Origin: an uncultured Hyphomonas sp. | Lineage (GTDB): Bacteria > Pseudomonadota > Alphaproteobacteria > Caulobacterales > Hyphomonadaceae | NCBI RefSeq assembly: GCF_963678195.1 | Contig: NZ_OY782759.1 | Location: forward strand, 2,418,001 to 2,482,000 | Direction: 5' to 3' | DNA length: 64,000 nt | In this document: positions 34,289-43,411 of the stretch, piece after piece | Position numbering within the stretch: the first letter of the stretch is position 1 | Layout: each line of letters starts with the position of its first letter | Program-made: the position numbers and the translations under genes | Notes under the pieces: model-generated | What the model was told of the DNA's origin: nothing | The model's input: the letters and a program-made list of their open reading frames with translations, nothing else | The model's database searches: none

Positions 34289-36136
34289 ATGAAAAAATCA
34301 TTGGCCATTACGGCAACGGCTGTTTCGCTCGCGGTACTGATGACCGCCTGCGGCGGTGGCGGCGGCGGAACGAGCAGCGGAGGCGACTCCGGCGGCATAC
34401 CCATGCCTCCACCTCCGCCACCACCTCCACCACCTCCTCCACCACCACCGCCGCCTCCGCCGCCTCCCCCTCCGCCGGCGTCTGCCGGGGATATTGCGTT
34501 TGAAACGCAGGCGAGCACGTCCCGCCTCCTGACCCAGGCGACGTTCGGCCCGACCACGGAAGATCTCGACCAACTGACCGGAACCAGCGGCGCGGCCTGG
34601 CTCGTCCAGGAATTCGCGAAACCGGCGACTCTCAACCTCGACTGGGTCGTAAACTTCATGGACCAGCCCAATTCCCGCACGGTCGAGGGATACATCAACG
34701 ACCGCGGCGGCGCGGCACCGACCTATTCCTTCTGGATCAATGCGATTACGGCGGACGACCAGCTGCGCCAGCGCGTCGCCTTCGCCCTGTCTCAGATCAT
34801 CGTTGTGTCCCACCACGAAACCGCCAGCGCGACCTATAACCGGCCGCGCGCGGTGGCTTATTACCAGGACATCCTGACCCGGAACGCTTTCGGCAACTAT
34901 CGCGACATCCTGGAAGAGATCACCTATTCACCGGCCATGGGGCTCTACCTGACCTATTACCAGAACCAGAAGGAAGACCCGGCCACCCAACGCATGCCCG
35001 ACGAGAACTATGCCCGGGAGATCATGCAGCTGTTCACCATCGGCCTGAACGAGCTGAACCTCGACGGCACCGAGAAAACCGGCGCCAACGGACAGCCCAT
35101 TCCGACCTATGACAATACCGATGTGACGGGGCTCGCCAAAGTCTTCACCGGGCTCAGCCTGAACAGCGGTGACTTCTTCGACTCGATCTGGGACGTACCG
35201 GAAAGCCTGCAGTCGACCCCGATGAAGATGTTCCCCGAATATCATTCGACTTCGGCGAAGACCTTTCTCGGCGTGACGATCCCGGCGGGCACCAGCGGAA
35301 CAGAGAGCATCGACATCGCGCTCGACACGCTTTTCGAACACCCGAACCTTGCGCCCTTCATCAGCCGCCAGATGATCCAACGGATGGTCACCAGCAACCC
35401 GTCGCCGGATTATGTGAGGCGCGTGGCAACGGCATTCGAGAATGGACGCTACACCCTGCCGGACGGAACCAATGTCGGCGACGGCCGCCGCGGCTCCATG
35501 GAAGCCCTGGTCGCGGCGATCTTGATGGATGCCGAAGCGCGGTCCGATGACATGCTGGCCTTCGACACATTCGGAAAGATCCGGGAGCCGGCCATCCGCT
35601 TCGTGCAATGGGCCCGTGCGTTCGACGCCTCCAGCGTCACACCGCAGAATTCGTTCGACCCTTACGATCCGACGACGCGGGCAGACCTCGGGCAATCCCC
35701 TTATGAATCCCCGTCGGTCTTCAACTTCTATCGTCCGGGATATATCGCACCGGGCAGCGCCACCGGGGCTGCTGGCATGACCGTGCCGGAATTGCAGATC
35801 ACGAACAGCTCCACCCTGGTCGGCTATGCCAATTTCATAGCGCACTTTGCCTTCGCCGAAGCGCTGAACGGCAATGACCAGCACAATTCCAGCTTCATCC
35901 CGGACTATACCGATGAACGCGCCCTGGCGAGCGATCCAGCCGCCCTGGTCGATCATCTCGACGCGCTGCTCGCTTCAGGCCAGCTGTCGGATGAAGTGCG
36001 GAACAATATCGTACAGACGGTTGGCGCCATTCCTTTGACGAATGAGAACGTCTCCAATTATGACGGACAGCTGACCCGGATCGGCACTGCCGTCCTGATG
36101 GTCATGACGTCCCCTGATTACCTTGTGCAGCGTTAG
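34289..36136 (+). CDS. DUF1800 lipoprotein with a 24-proline tract
   Basis: 615 residues from ATG 34289, with GGAG seven nt upstream. Lipobox 'VLMTACGGG', a Gly/Ser linker, then exactly 24 consecutive prolines (34406-34477) written with all four CCN codons. The rest is a DUF1800 domain: 'ASRLL-QATFGP' type start ('TSRLLTQATFGPT'), 'LRQRVAFALSQIIVVS', 'NYAREIMQLFTIGL', 'FISRQMIQRMVTSNPSP' and 'SVFNFYRPGY'. DUF1800 proteins are exported, of unknown role, and almost always paired with DUF1501, as here. The proline rod probably lifts the domain off the membrane. Confidence 0.9.
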   Translation: MKKSLAITATAVSLAVLMTACGGGGGGTSSGGDSGGIPMPPPPPPPPPPPPPPPPPPPPPPPPASAGDIAFETQASTSRLLTQATFGPTTEDLDQLTGTSGAAWLVQEFAKPATLNLDWVVNFMDQPNSRTVEGYINDRGGAAPTYSFWINAITADDQLRQRVAFALSQIIVVSHHETASATYNRPRAVAYYQDILTRNAFGNYRDILEEITYSPAMGLYLTYYQNQKEDPATQRMPDENYAREIMQLFTIGLNELNLDGTEKTGANGQPIPTYDNTDVTGLAKVFTGLSLNSGDFFDSIWDVPESLQSTPMKMFPEYHSTSAKTFLGVTIPAGTSGTESIDIALDTLFEHPNLAPFISRQMIQRMVTSNPSPDYVRRVATAFENGRYTLPDGTNVGDGRRGSMEALVAAILMDAEARSDDMLAFDTFGKIREPAIRFVQWARAFDASSVTPQNSFDPYDPTTRADLGQSPYESPSVFNFYRPGYIAPGSATGAAGMTVPELQITNSSTLVGYANFIAHFAFAEALNGNDQHNSSFIPDYTDERALASDPAALVDHLDALLASGQLSDEVRNNIVQTVGAIPLTNENVSNYDGQLTRIGTAVLMVMTSPDYLVQR

Positions 36137-36145
36137 GAGACGGAC

Positions 36146-37540
36146 ATGACTCTTTCCCGCAGACACCTCCTCAAAGGCATCGGCGCCGGTGCGCTGAGCG
36201 CTGCAACGCTGACCACGCTCGGTAATGCCATGTACGGTTTCCAGGCGGCCAATGCCGCTGAAGTCACCGGCTACAAGGCGCTGGTCTGCATCTTCCTGCT
36301 CGGCGGATGCGACACGCACGACGTGCTGCTGCCTTACGATCAGTCATCCTATGACAGTTTCCGGAATATCCGCGGTTCCATGTTCGGCGGATACAATGGC
36401 AGCCGGGACCGGAGCCAGCTGCTGCAACTGTCACCGACGAACGCCAGCGACTTCGGCGGCCGCCAGTTCGCGCTGCCACCGGAAATGAGCGGCGTCCACG
36501 ACCTGTTTCAATCGGGCAACGCAGCCTTTGTTGCCAATACCGGCCCGCTGATCCGGCCTCTGAACCGTTCGCAATGGCAGAGCGGAAGCGTGCCTGTGCC
36601 CAAGCAGCTGTTCTCGCACAATGACCAGCAGTCCACCTGGGCGGCAAGCGCACCGGAAGGCGCGCAATACGGATGGGGCGGCCGGTTTGCCGATGCGTCC
36701 GTCCTGTCAGGCGCGAACACCAACCGGGAATTCAGCACGATCACAACGGTCGGGAACGAACTTTTCCTGACGGGACAGGAAGTCCTGCCCTACCAGATCG
36801 GCACGGATGGTGCGGATGAAATCGACATCCTCGACGATTTCAGCAATTCCGACATCACGAACCTGCTGCGCCGCCATTTCTCGGCAGCCGATTCCAATGA
36901 CAGCAACCTGATTGAAAAGGATGTGGCCCGGATTTCGGACAAGTCCGTTGTCCTCAACGAGGCCTACAACCAGGCCGTGGCGAACCTCGTCCCGATTTCG
37001 ACCCAGTTCCCGCAATCCTATCTTGGCTCCCAGATGAAGGCGATCGCAAACGCCATCGCGATCCGGGATAGCCTGTCAGTACGGCGGCAGGTGTTCTTCG
37101 CAGCGATTGGCGGGTTTGACACCCACTCCACCCAGGCGGCTGACCTGCCGGGCCACCTGTCGGAAGTGTCAGCAGCCATCACCGCCTTCTACGCCGCCAT
37201 GCAGGAGCTGGGTGTGGGCAATGACGTGACCACATTCACCGCGTCGGATTTCGGCCGCACACTCGCCGCCAATGGCGACGGCACCGATCATGGCTGGGGC
37301 TCACACCACCTCGTCGTGGGCGGCGCCGTTCAGGGCCAGCGGATCTATGGCGATGTCCCCCCGGCGGAATTCGGACACGACCAGGATGCCGACAGCGGCC
37401 GCCTGATCCCGACCATCTCCGTGGAACAGTATGCCGAACCACTCGGCCGCTGGTTCGGACTGAGCGATAACGACCTCGCCGCCGCCCTGCCGAACCTCAG
37501 CAATTTCACGGCCACCAATCCGGTGCAGAATATCCTGTAG
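36146..37540 (+). CDS. DUF1501 protein with Tat signal
   Basis: 464 residues, 9 nt after the DUF1800 gene. 'LSRRHLLKGIGAGALSAATL' is a twin-arginine signal, so the protein is folded before export. DUF1501 features: 'CIFLLGGCDTHDVLLPYD', 'IRPLNRSQW', 'FSHNDQQSTW', 'GGFDTHSTQ', 'TFTASDFGRTL', 'DHGWGSHHLVVGGAV'. The fold is related to sulfatase/alkaline phosphatase enzymes, but activity is not established. Co-transcribed partner of DUF1800. Confidence 0.92.
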   Translation: MTLSRRHLLKGIGAGALSAATLTTLGNAMYGFQAANAAEVTGYKALVCIFLLGGCDTHDVLLPYDQSSYDSFRNIRGSMFGGYNGSRDRSQLLQLSPTNASDFGGRQFALPPEMSGVHDLFQSGNAAFVANTGPLIRPLNRSQWQSGSVPVPKQLFSHNDQQSTWAASAPEGAQYGWGGRFADASVLSGANTNREFSTITTVGNELFLTGQEVLPYQIGTDGADEIDILDDFSNSDITNLLRRHFSAADSNDSNLIEKDVARISDKSVVLNEAYNQAVANLVPISTQFPQSYLGSQMKAIANAIAIRDSLSVRRQVFFAAIGGFDTHSTQAADLPGHLSEVSAAITAFYAAMQELGVGNDVTTFTASDFGRTLAANGDGTDHGWGSHHLVVGGAVQGQRIYGDVPPAEFGHDQDADSGRLIPTISVEQYAEPLGRWFGLSDNDLAAALPNLSNFTATNPVQNIL

Positions 37541-37557
37541 CGCGGCCAGCGAACGGC

Positions 37558-38274
37558 TTAGCCGAGGCCCCGCATCCAGGTTTCCAGCGCGCGCGCTTCC
37601 TTGCGGCGGGCTTCGATGACGGCTTTGGCCTCGTCATCCTCGCCCCATTGCTCGATCTGCCAGGCCTCGTCCACGCGGGACACTTCGAACGCGTCCGCGG
37701 CAGAGAGCTGTCCTTCGGCTACGGCGAGGGCCAGCAGCGCAGACCCGAACAGGCCGCAGGCATACACCGTGCCGGTCAGGCGAAAATCGTCCATGTCCAG
37801 GGCCACCTGACGGGCGGCTTCCAGCGATGCATCCGGCTGGGGCGAGGCCAGCACGCCCTCCACCGGCACCAGCAGGATGTCCAGCTCCTGCCCGGCCCAA
37901 TCGCGGACCGGGCGCCAATAGGCCTCTTGCCGCTCGACCAGTTCCACGGGCCCCTCAGCGAGGTGGCACACAAGGTCGGTTTCACAATAGCGCGCCAGTT
38001 CGTCCGCCATTTCATCACGCACCTCTGGGGTCCGGTCGATGGCGACATTCGCAAGCCGCGTCAGGTGCATGCCCTCAAGATCGATGGCTTCATCCTGATC
38101 GTTCCACTCGGCGGCAATGGCACGCGCGAGGCGCTGGCTGGGCAGACAAAGTGCGGCCCGGGCAGGTGTCTTGATGGTGCGCCCGTCGAGCGTCACGGTC
38201 CAGCCGCCCGGCATCTGCTCTGCGGCGGCCTCTTTGTAAAAGCGCTTCGGCTTATCGGAAGGAAAAGTTGTCAT
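37558..38274 (-). CDS. ATP12-family F1-ATPase assembly chaperone
   Basis: 238 residues from ATG 38274. ATP12 binds the alpha subunit of F1-ATPase during assembly in mitochondria; alphaproteobacteria carry the homologue. 'RFYKEAAAE', 'WTVTLDGRTIKTPARAAL', 'AIAAEWNDQ', 'MHLTRLANVAIDRT', 'YCETDLVCHLAEGP' and C-terminal 'EAWQIEQWGEDDEA' follow the family order. Ends a run of minus-strand genes crcB, pseudouridine synthase, HAD, ATP12, which is a frequent alphaproteobacterial arrangement. Confidence 0.92.
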   Translation of the reverse strand: MTTFPSDKPKRFYKEAAAEQMPGGWTVTLDGRTIKTPARAALCLPSQRLARAIAAEWNDQDEAIDLEGMHLTRLANVAIDRTPEVRDEMADELARYCETDLVCHLAEGPVELVERQEAYWRPVRDWAGQELDILLVPVEGVLASPQPDASLEAARQVALDMDDFRLTGTVYACGLFGSALLALAVAEGQLSAADAFEVSRVDEAWQIEQWGEDDEAKAVIEARRKEARALETWMRGLG

Positions 38275-38333
38275 GGCCGCGCATTTACGCTGAGCGGGGC
38301 CGGTTTCCAAGGGGCAAACCTGCGTGAGCGCGG

Positions 38334-39014
38334 CTATCGCTCAGAGGCGGGTAAAAACTTCAGGACACTTTCCCTAAGTGTGCCGAAATCGTGGTGGACT
38401 TCATGCGCGCCGGCGTCTTCCAGTTCATGCGCTTCGCCGAAGCCCCAGCTGACGCCGAGGGTGCGCACCCCGGCCGCGCGGCCCATGGCGATGTCGTGAA
38501 TAGCATCGCCGATCATCAGGCTCGCGCCGGGCGCCACGCCAAGGGCGCCCATGGCCTGCTCCACCATGTGCGGGTGCGGCTTGCCGGGGCCGTCATCGGC
38601 GCACCAGACCGTGTCGAAGAAATGCTCCAGCTGGTGCAGTTTGAACAGGCTGGCGATGCCTGCCCGCGTCTTGCCGGTCGCCATGCCGATCAGCCAGCCT
38701 TCGTCGCGCAGGGCTTCCAGCGTTTCCAGCGCGCCGTCATAGAGCGGCTGGTGGAAATCGGGCTGCCCGCGGGCACGCACCCAGGTGTTCCGGTAGTCCG
38801 TGACGAGCCGCTCGATCTCATCCGCCGAGGCGTCCGGTGCCAGCTGGGCGCAGGCTTCATGCAGACTAAGCCCGACGATCCGGCGTGTATCGTCATACTC
38901 CGGGGGCACCAAGCCGGACTGCCGGAAGGCCTCCACCATGACATTGTGGATCGTCTCACGGCTGTCGACGATCGTTCCGTCGACATCCCAAATGGCGAGG
39001 CGCAGGTCAGTCAT
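38334..39014 (-). CDS. HAD-superfamily phosphatase (phosphoglycolate phosphatase-like)
   Basis: 226 residues. Nucleophile motif 'IWDVDGTIVDS', a four-helix cap, motif II 'GMATGKTRAG', motif III Lys in 'GPGKPHPHM' and motif IV 'MIGDAIHDIAMG'. Subtype I HAD, close to Gph-type phosphatases; the true substrate cannot be read from sequence. Twelve nt behind the pseudouridine synthase gene. Confidence 0.9.
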   Translation of the reverse strand: MTDLRLAIWDVDGTIVDSRETIHNVMVEAFRQSGLVPPEYDDTRRIVGLSLHEACAQLAPDASADEIERLVTDYRNTWVRARGQPDFHQPLYDGALETLEALRDEGWLIGMATGKTRAGIASLFKLHQLEHFFDTVWCADDGPGKPHPHMVEQAMGALGVAPGASLMIGDAIHDIAMGRAAGVRTLGVSWGFGEAHELEDAGAHEVHHDFGTLRESVLKFLPASER

Positions 39015-39026
39015 TGGCTACCCGTA

Positions 39027-40073
39027 TCAGACGAAGGGGGCGAGCGGATCCTTGCCGGCTTCCTGTTCGAGGAAACCGAGGGCTTCGAAAGTCTGCGCCA
39101 TATGCGGTGAAAGCGGCGCGACGATTTTCAGCGGCTTCGCGTTCTGGCGAGGAATCATGAGCGCCCGCGCATGCAGGTGCAGTCCGGGCGCGAGCCCCTG
39201 CGGCACTTCCCGGCGGCACTGGTATTTGAAGTCACCGAGGATGGATGTGTTCATTTCCAGCATGTGGAAGCGAAGCTGGTGCATGCGCCCGGTCAGCGGC
39301 TTCAGGGCGACCCACGCTGCGCGCTGGCCTGCCGTCGAGACGACGGCATAGTCGGTAATCGAGTGCCTTGCCCCCTCAACGCCCTGAGCTGACCGGAACA
39401 TCCGCTCACGATCTGAATCCCGGCGGCCGCGCGCCTTCGGATTGACGACACGGTAGCCATCTTCCTCATGCTCGTCCGGCACGCCTTTGACCATCCAGCA
39501 GCGGATCTGTCCGAAAGGCGGATTGGGCACGCCGACGGTGACGGCCCAATAGACCTTGTCCATATCGCGGCTGCGGAACAGTTCCGCGAGGCGCGCCGCT
39601 GCGGCGGGGTGCTTGGCCGTCAGCAGGACACCGGACGTGTCCTTGTCCAGGCGGTGCACCAGCACCGGCCGGTGCGTGCCATCGCTGAGCGACGCGAGCA
39701 TGCCGTCGATATGTTTGCCTTGCCCTGAGCCGCCCTGCACGGCGAGGCCTGCAGGCTTGTTCAGCGCGATCATGTCATCGTCTTCGTAAAGCGTGATCTC
39801 GCGCAGGAAGTCACGGTCTTCCTTGGACACTTTGCTCGCTTTGTCCGGGGCCGGCTTGGCCGCGCCGCCGCTGAGGATCGGCAGGCGGACCTGCATGCCG
39901 GAAGACAGGCGCGTATTGGATTTTGCCCGTGCGCCATCCACCCGGATCTGCCCGGTGCGGATCATCTTCTCCACCTGTCCCTGGGTCAGCTGGACCCGCC
40001 GCTTGATCCAGCGGTCGAGGCGCGTGCCTTCTTCCTTCGACGTGACAGTCTCGGTGACGATCTGACCGCTCAT
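39027..40073 (-). CDS. RluA/RluC-family 23S rRNA pseudouridine synthase
   Basis: 348 residues. N-terminal S4 RNA-binding domain ('RLDRWIKRRVQLTQGQVEKM'), then the catalytic domain with 'VHRLDKDTSGVLL' (catalytic Asp), 'GRMHQLRFHM' and 'HARALMIP'. Converts specific uridines in rRNA to pseudouridine; RluC-type by length and order. Start overlaps the crcB stop by 4 nt, indicating coupling. Confidence 0.93.
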   Translation of the reverse strand: MSGQIVTETVTSKEEGTRLDRWIKRRVQLTQGQVEKMIRTGQIRVDGARAKSNTRLSSGMQVRLPILSGGAAKPAPDKASKVSKEDRDFLREITLYEDDDMIALNKPAGLAVQGGSGQGKHIDGMLASLSDGTHRPVLVHRLDKDTSGVLLTAKHPAAAARLAELFRSRDMDKVYWAVTVGVPNPPFGQIRCWMVKGVPDEHEEDGYRVVNPKARGRRDSDRERMFRSAQGVEGARHSITDYAVVSTAGQRAAWVALKPLTGRMHQLRFHMLEMNTSILGDFKYQCRREVPQGLAPGLHLHARALMIPRQNAKPLKIVAPLSPHMAQTFEALGFLEQEAGKDPLAPFV

Positions 40074-40453
40074 GCAAACACCTTCCGGGCAATCCAGAGA
40101 CCAATCAACAGGGCCACCAGCCCCAGGGCGACCGACAGGCCGGCATACGCCGCGGCCCGTGTCATGTCGCCGGAGCGGACATAGTTCGCCACTTCCAGCG
40201 AAAACGCAGAAAACGTCGTAAAGCCGCCAAGCAGCCCCGTCGCAAGAAACAGGCGCAGTTCCTGCGGCCCGCCCTGCCCGCGAAAGGCCAGCCAGCTGAT
40301 CAGGAAGCCCATGAAGAAGCTGCCGAGAATGTTCACGGCAAATGTGCCATAGGGCCAGTGATCGGGCATGTGGCGCATCGCCAGCTGCCCGACCCCATGG
40401 CGCATGGCCGCGCCGAGCGCGCCACCTGCTGCGACTGCAAGAAATCCGTTCAT
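40070..40453 (-). CDS. crcB: Fluoride channel CrcB/Fluc
   Basis: 127 residues with four membrane helices. 'GGALGAAMRHGVGQ', 'GTFAVNILGSFFMGFL' (conserved Asn) and 'TGLLGGFTTFSAFSLEV' (Phe box) are diagnostic. Dimeric channel that lets fluoride leave the cell. First gene of the run to ATP12. Confidence 0.95.
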   Translation of the reverse strand: MNGFLAVAAGGALGAAMRHGVGQLAMRHMPDHWPYGTFAVNILGSFFMGFLISWLAFRGQGGPQELRLFLATGLLGGFTTFSAFSLEVANYVRSGDMTRAAAYAGLSVALGLVALLIGLWIARKVFA

Positions 40454-40547
40454 GGCCCGCCTTCTAACCGCTTCCGCCGCCCGGCGCCAGCGGCATGCCC
40501 AGCCCTCTTGCGCTGGCGGAAAAAGCAGATCAAATACCGGAACACTC

Positions 40548-40621
40548 GCGGGTGTAGCTCAATGGTAGAGCAGCAGCTTCCCAAGCTGACGACGAGGGTT
40601 CGATTCCCTTCACCCGCTCCA
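40548..40621 (+). tRNA. tRNA-Gly (anticodon CCC)
   Basis: 74 nt with encoded CCA. Acceptor stem GCGGGTG / CACCCGC, D arm GCTC-AATGGTA-GAGC, anticodon stem GCAGC / GCTGA (last pair mismatched), loop TTCCCAA giving anticodon CCC, T arm AGGGTTCGATTCCCT. Reads GGG glycine codons. Confidence 0.95.
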
Positions 40622-41038
40622 TCGATACGGACACGACGCGATCGATCTCCTGCGGACCTGTCTGCCAAGCAGCCTGCCGACCGGCGCTGCTGCGATGAAC
40701 CCGGCGATATTCTCCTGCCGCTCACAGACTGGTCCAGGCGCTGACAGCAACAGCAGACGCAAACTGCTTGAGAAATCCCGGACTGATCGTCGCCCGGTAA
40801 CCAAAAATTGCCGGCCACCCACCTGAGATTGCGCCCCTGACAAACCCGACTCGGCGCTGTGCCAGCCTGAGCCATCCTGCACTGCACAAGAAACACTCAG
40901 GCCCGGGCATTTGCGCCCGAATGCAGGCAAGTTACCGATTTTAACATGCGCACTTTGAGGTGCGCAGTTCCCGCTTCCCCGCCCCGCCGACATCTTGCGC
41001 GCACATTGAATTAAACAAGTCGCCGGGAGAATACTGCG
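40622..41038. other. 417-nt region between tRNA-Gly and the TonB receptor gene
   Basis: No convincing coding frame: small frames lack codon bias and overlap the tRNA. I looked for a cobalamin-riboswitch core and found none. Two hairpins lie near the receptor: CGGGC/GCCCG (40904-40919) and a perfect 7-bp inverted pair TGCGCAC-TTTGAG-GTGCGCA (40947-40966), about 75 nt before the start codon, a possible operator or leader structure. AT-rich CATTGAATTAAACAAG near 41005-41020 directly precedes GGGAGA and the ATG. Confidence 0.5.
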
Positions 41039-43363
41039 ATGCGCCCTCTGACCAATCGTCTTAAATTTGGAATTTGCCTTGCCTCACTCATCGCCGCGTC
41101 GATGACGACCGTCGCAAACGCACAGGAAACAGCGGAGACAGATGAACAGGCCACGATGAAAGCGGTTGTCGTCCAGGGCCGCCGGGTCTCGACGGCAGAC
41201 ACCGCGATCGGCCAGGGCGAAGCGACCAACACCGTCGCCGTGACCCGGGACGAACTTCTTTCCGCACCAGGCGGCATCTCCGGTCTGAAGATGCTGGAAT
41301 CCCTGCCGGGCTTCAACGTGCAGACGGACGGCGCGCTGGGCCTCTACGAATTCGGCAACTCGGTCACCGTGCGTGCCTTTAACCTGCAGCAGATCGGCTT
41401 CGTGCTGGACGGCGTGCCGATGGGCCGCTCCGATGCGTTCGGTGGCAGCCCGATCTTCCGCTATGTGGACAATGAAAACCTCGGCTCCGTTGTCGCGTCC
41501 CCCGGCGCCGGCGACGTCTCGCTGCCGAGCTATTCCTCGCTGGGCCCGATCGTCTCTTATAATACGGTCGACACGTCCGACACGCCTGGCGGCATGATCT
41601 CCTACACGATGGGTGACGACAATCTGGAGCGCAGCTTCATCAAGCTGGAGACGGGCAACTGGAACGGCCTGTCAGCCTATGTCAGCCGGTCCAAAACGGA
41701 CAGCGACCTGTGGCGCGGCCCCGGCACGATCGACCGCGAGCACATCGAGGGCAAAATCAAGTACGAGTTCGACGAAGATACGTTCATCAAGTTCGGCTAC
41801 GTCCACAACGACTTCAACGACTATGACTCACCATCTGCCCCGGAGTCTGTGTTCGATAATGACTATTACTACGCTTACCAGGCCTCCATTCCGGAAACCG
41901 GCTGTATCGAACCGATTTCAAATGTGTATGATTATAATGGCGACAACGTCATCGACGGGAATGACTTCTCGCCGATCTTCACCGGTTCGACCTGCACCAG
42001 CTATTATGAGGACCGGATCAACGTCCGCGACGACAGCCTCTACTCGCTGAACTTCCAGACCGACATCACCCCGAACCTGCTGTTCAAGGCCACGGCTTAT
42101 CAGGAAGACAAGGATGGTTTCGGCGTCTCGCCGGACAGCTATTCCAACTCGCTGGGCATCTATGAGCGCCAGGTTGCTGCAGGCCTCGACGTCGTCCACC
42201 CGCGCGGCGTGCAATACGGTCTCTCCGGCGTTGGTGGCACGCGCAAGGGCGCAGTCGCGGGTCTCGAATGGGAAGTCGCCAATCACAAGGTCGAGTTTGG
42301 CGCCTGGTATGAAGACGAAGACTACAACCGCACGCAACAGCGTCTCAACAAGACCAACGGCTCGGCCGATGGTGACGTGATCTGGGATGAAGTCGCCTAC
42401 TACCGCCGCAATTATACCTCGACCCGCAAGACGACCCAGCTCTACCTGAAGGACACGATCAGCCTGATGGAAGACAAGCTGAACCTCGAAGTCGGGGTGA
42501 AGAGCCTTAACGTCGATTACCAGCTGAGCGGCTATCGCGACTATAATGACTATGAATTGTTCGGCCCACAGACGGTTGGCGAGGATTACAGCGACAACTT
42601 CCTGCCGATGCTGGGGGCTGTGTATGACCTGAATGACACCGATCAGCTCTTCGGGTCCTACTCACAGAACTATGCCCTCCCGCGCGGCGCGGACGACATC
42701 TTCTCCATCGCGTCCACGGATGCATCGACCGAGCCGCTGCCGGCACCGAAGGGTGAGGAGTCCCAGAACTTCGAAATCGGCTACCGCACCAATCGCTCGC
42801 AGTTCTATGGCTCAGCCGCCCTGTTCTACACCACGTTCGACAACCGTCTTGTGGCAGGTAGTGTCATCAACCCGGCCACCCAACAGCCGGAAGCCTTCTA
42901 CATCAACGCCGGCAAGACCGAGGCTTACGGCTTCGAACTTTCGGGCGTCTACCAACCGGCGTTCTTCGACGACAAGGTCTACCTGGACGGCAACCTGACA
43001 TACAATCACGCCGAAGACGAAGCTGGCTTTATCCTGGCTGATAGCCCGGAATGGCTGTTCACCGGCGGTGTCACTTACGAACCGACCGAATGGATGGTTG
43101 CCAACATCTCTGGAAAGTACACCGGCAAACGCTATGCCGACTATACTGAGAGCTACGAGATGGACAGCTACGCCGTGCTGAGCGGTTATCTCGACCTTGG
43201 CGGCCCGAACGATTTCGGTGTTCCGGAAAATGTCAGCCTGCGGTTCAACGTCGACAACCTGCTCGACGAGGAAGTGACAACGGCCTTTGTCTTTGCGGGC
43301 TCCGCCTACTTCCGTCCGCTGAACCCGCGCACCTTCCAGGCAACCCTCACGGTCCGCTTCTAA
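41039..43363 (+). CDS. TonB-dependent outer-membrane receptor
   Basis: 774 residues. Signal peptide ('CLASLIAASMTTVANAQ'), then plug domain with 'MKAVVVQGRR' (TonB box region), 'LKMLESLPGFNVQTD' and 'SVTVRAFNLQQIGFVLDGVP', then a 22-strand-type barrel ending in 'NPRTFQATLTVRF' with the required terminal Phe. Takes up a ligand with energy from TonB. An extracellular loop near residues 289-319 has two Cys flanking 'DYNGDNVIDGND' (298-309), which fits an EF-hand/dockerin calcium loop. The TauE/SafE permease gene follows 48 nt later, so transported material may be a sulfur-containing compound (inference). Confidence 0.93.
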   Translation: MRPLTNRLKFGICLASLIAASMTTVANAQETAETDEQATMKAVVVQGRRVSTADTAIGQGEATNTVAVTRDELLSAPGGISGLKMLESLPGFNVQTDGALGLYEFGNSVTVRAFNLQQIGFVLDGVPMGRSDAFGGSPIFRYVDNENLGSVVASPGAGDVSLPSYSSLGPIVSYNTVDTSDTPGGMISYTMGDDNLERSFIKLETGNWNGLSAYVSRSKTDSDLWRGPGTIDREHIEGKIKYEFDEDTFIKFGYVHNDFNDYDSPSAPESVFDNDYYYAYQASIPETGCIEPISNVYDYNGDNVIDGNDFSPIFTGSTCTSYYEDRINVRDDSLYSLNFQTDITPNLLFKATAYQEDKDGFGVSPDSYSNSLGIYERQVAAGLDVVHPRGVQYGLSGVGGTRKGAVAGLEWEVANHKVEFGAWYEDEDYNRTQQRLNKTNGSADGDVIWDEVAYYRRNYTSTRKTTQLYLKDTISLMEDKLNLEVGVKSLNVDYQLSGYRDYNDYELFGPQTVGEDYSDNFLPMLGAVYDLNDTDQLFGSYSQNYALPRGADDIFSIASTDASTEPLPAPKGEESQNFEIGYRTNRSQFYGSAALFYTTFDNRLVAGSVINPATQQPEAFYINAGKTEAYGFELSGVYQPAFFDDKVYLDGNLTYNHAEDEAGFILADSPEWLFTGGVTYEPTEWMVANISGKYTGKRYADYTESYEMDSYAVLSGYLDLGGPNDFGVPENVSLRFNVDNLLDEEVTTAFVFAGSAYFRPLNPRTFQATLTVRF

Positions 43364-43411
43364 TCGTGCCGGACAGCAAAATGACGTCTCAATCATCACC
43401 GAGTAAAACCC

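Noticed and set aside
40450-40896. 148-codon minus frame
   Set aside because: Overlaps the tRNA-Gly gene and has no codon bias or homology pattern.
40622-41038. Cobalamin riboswitch before the TonB receptor
   Set aside because: The conserved B12-box and its GCTG-rich core are not present; only simple hairpins are seen.
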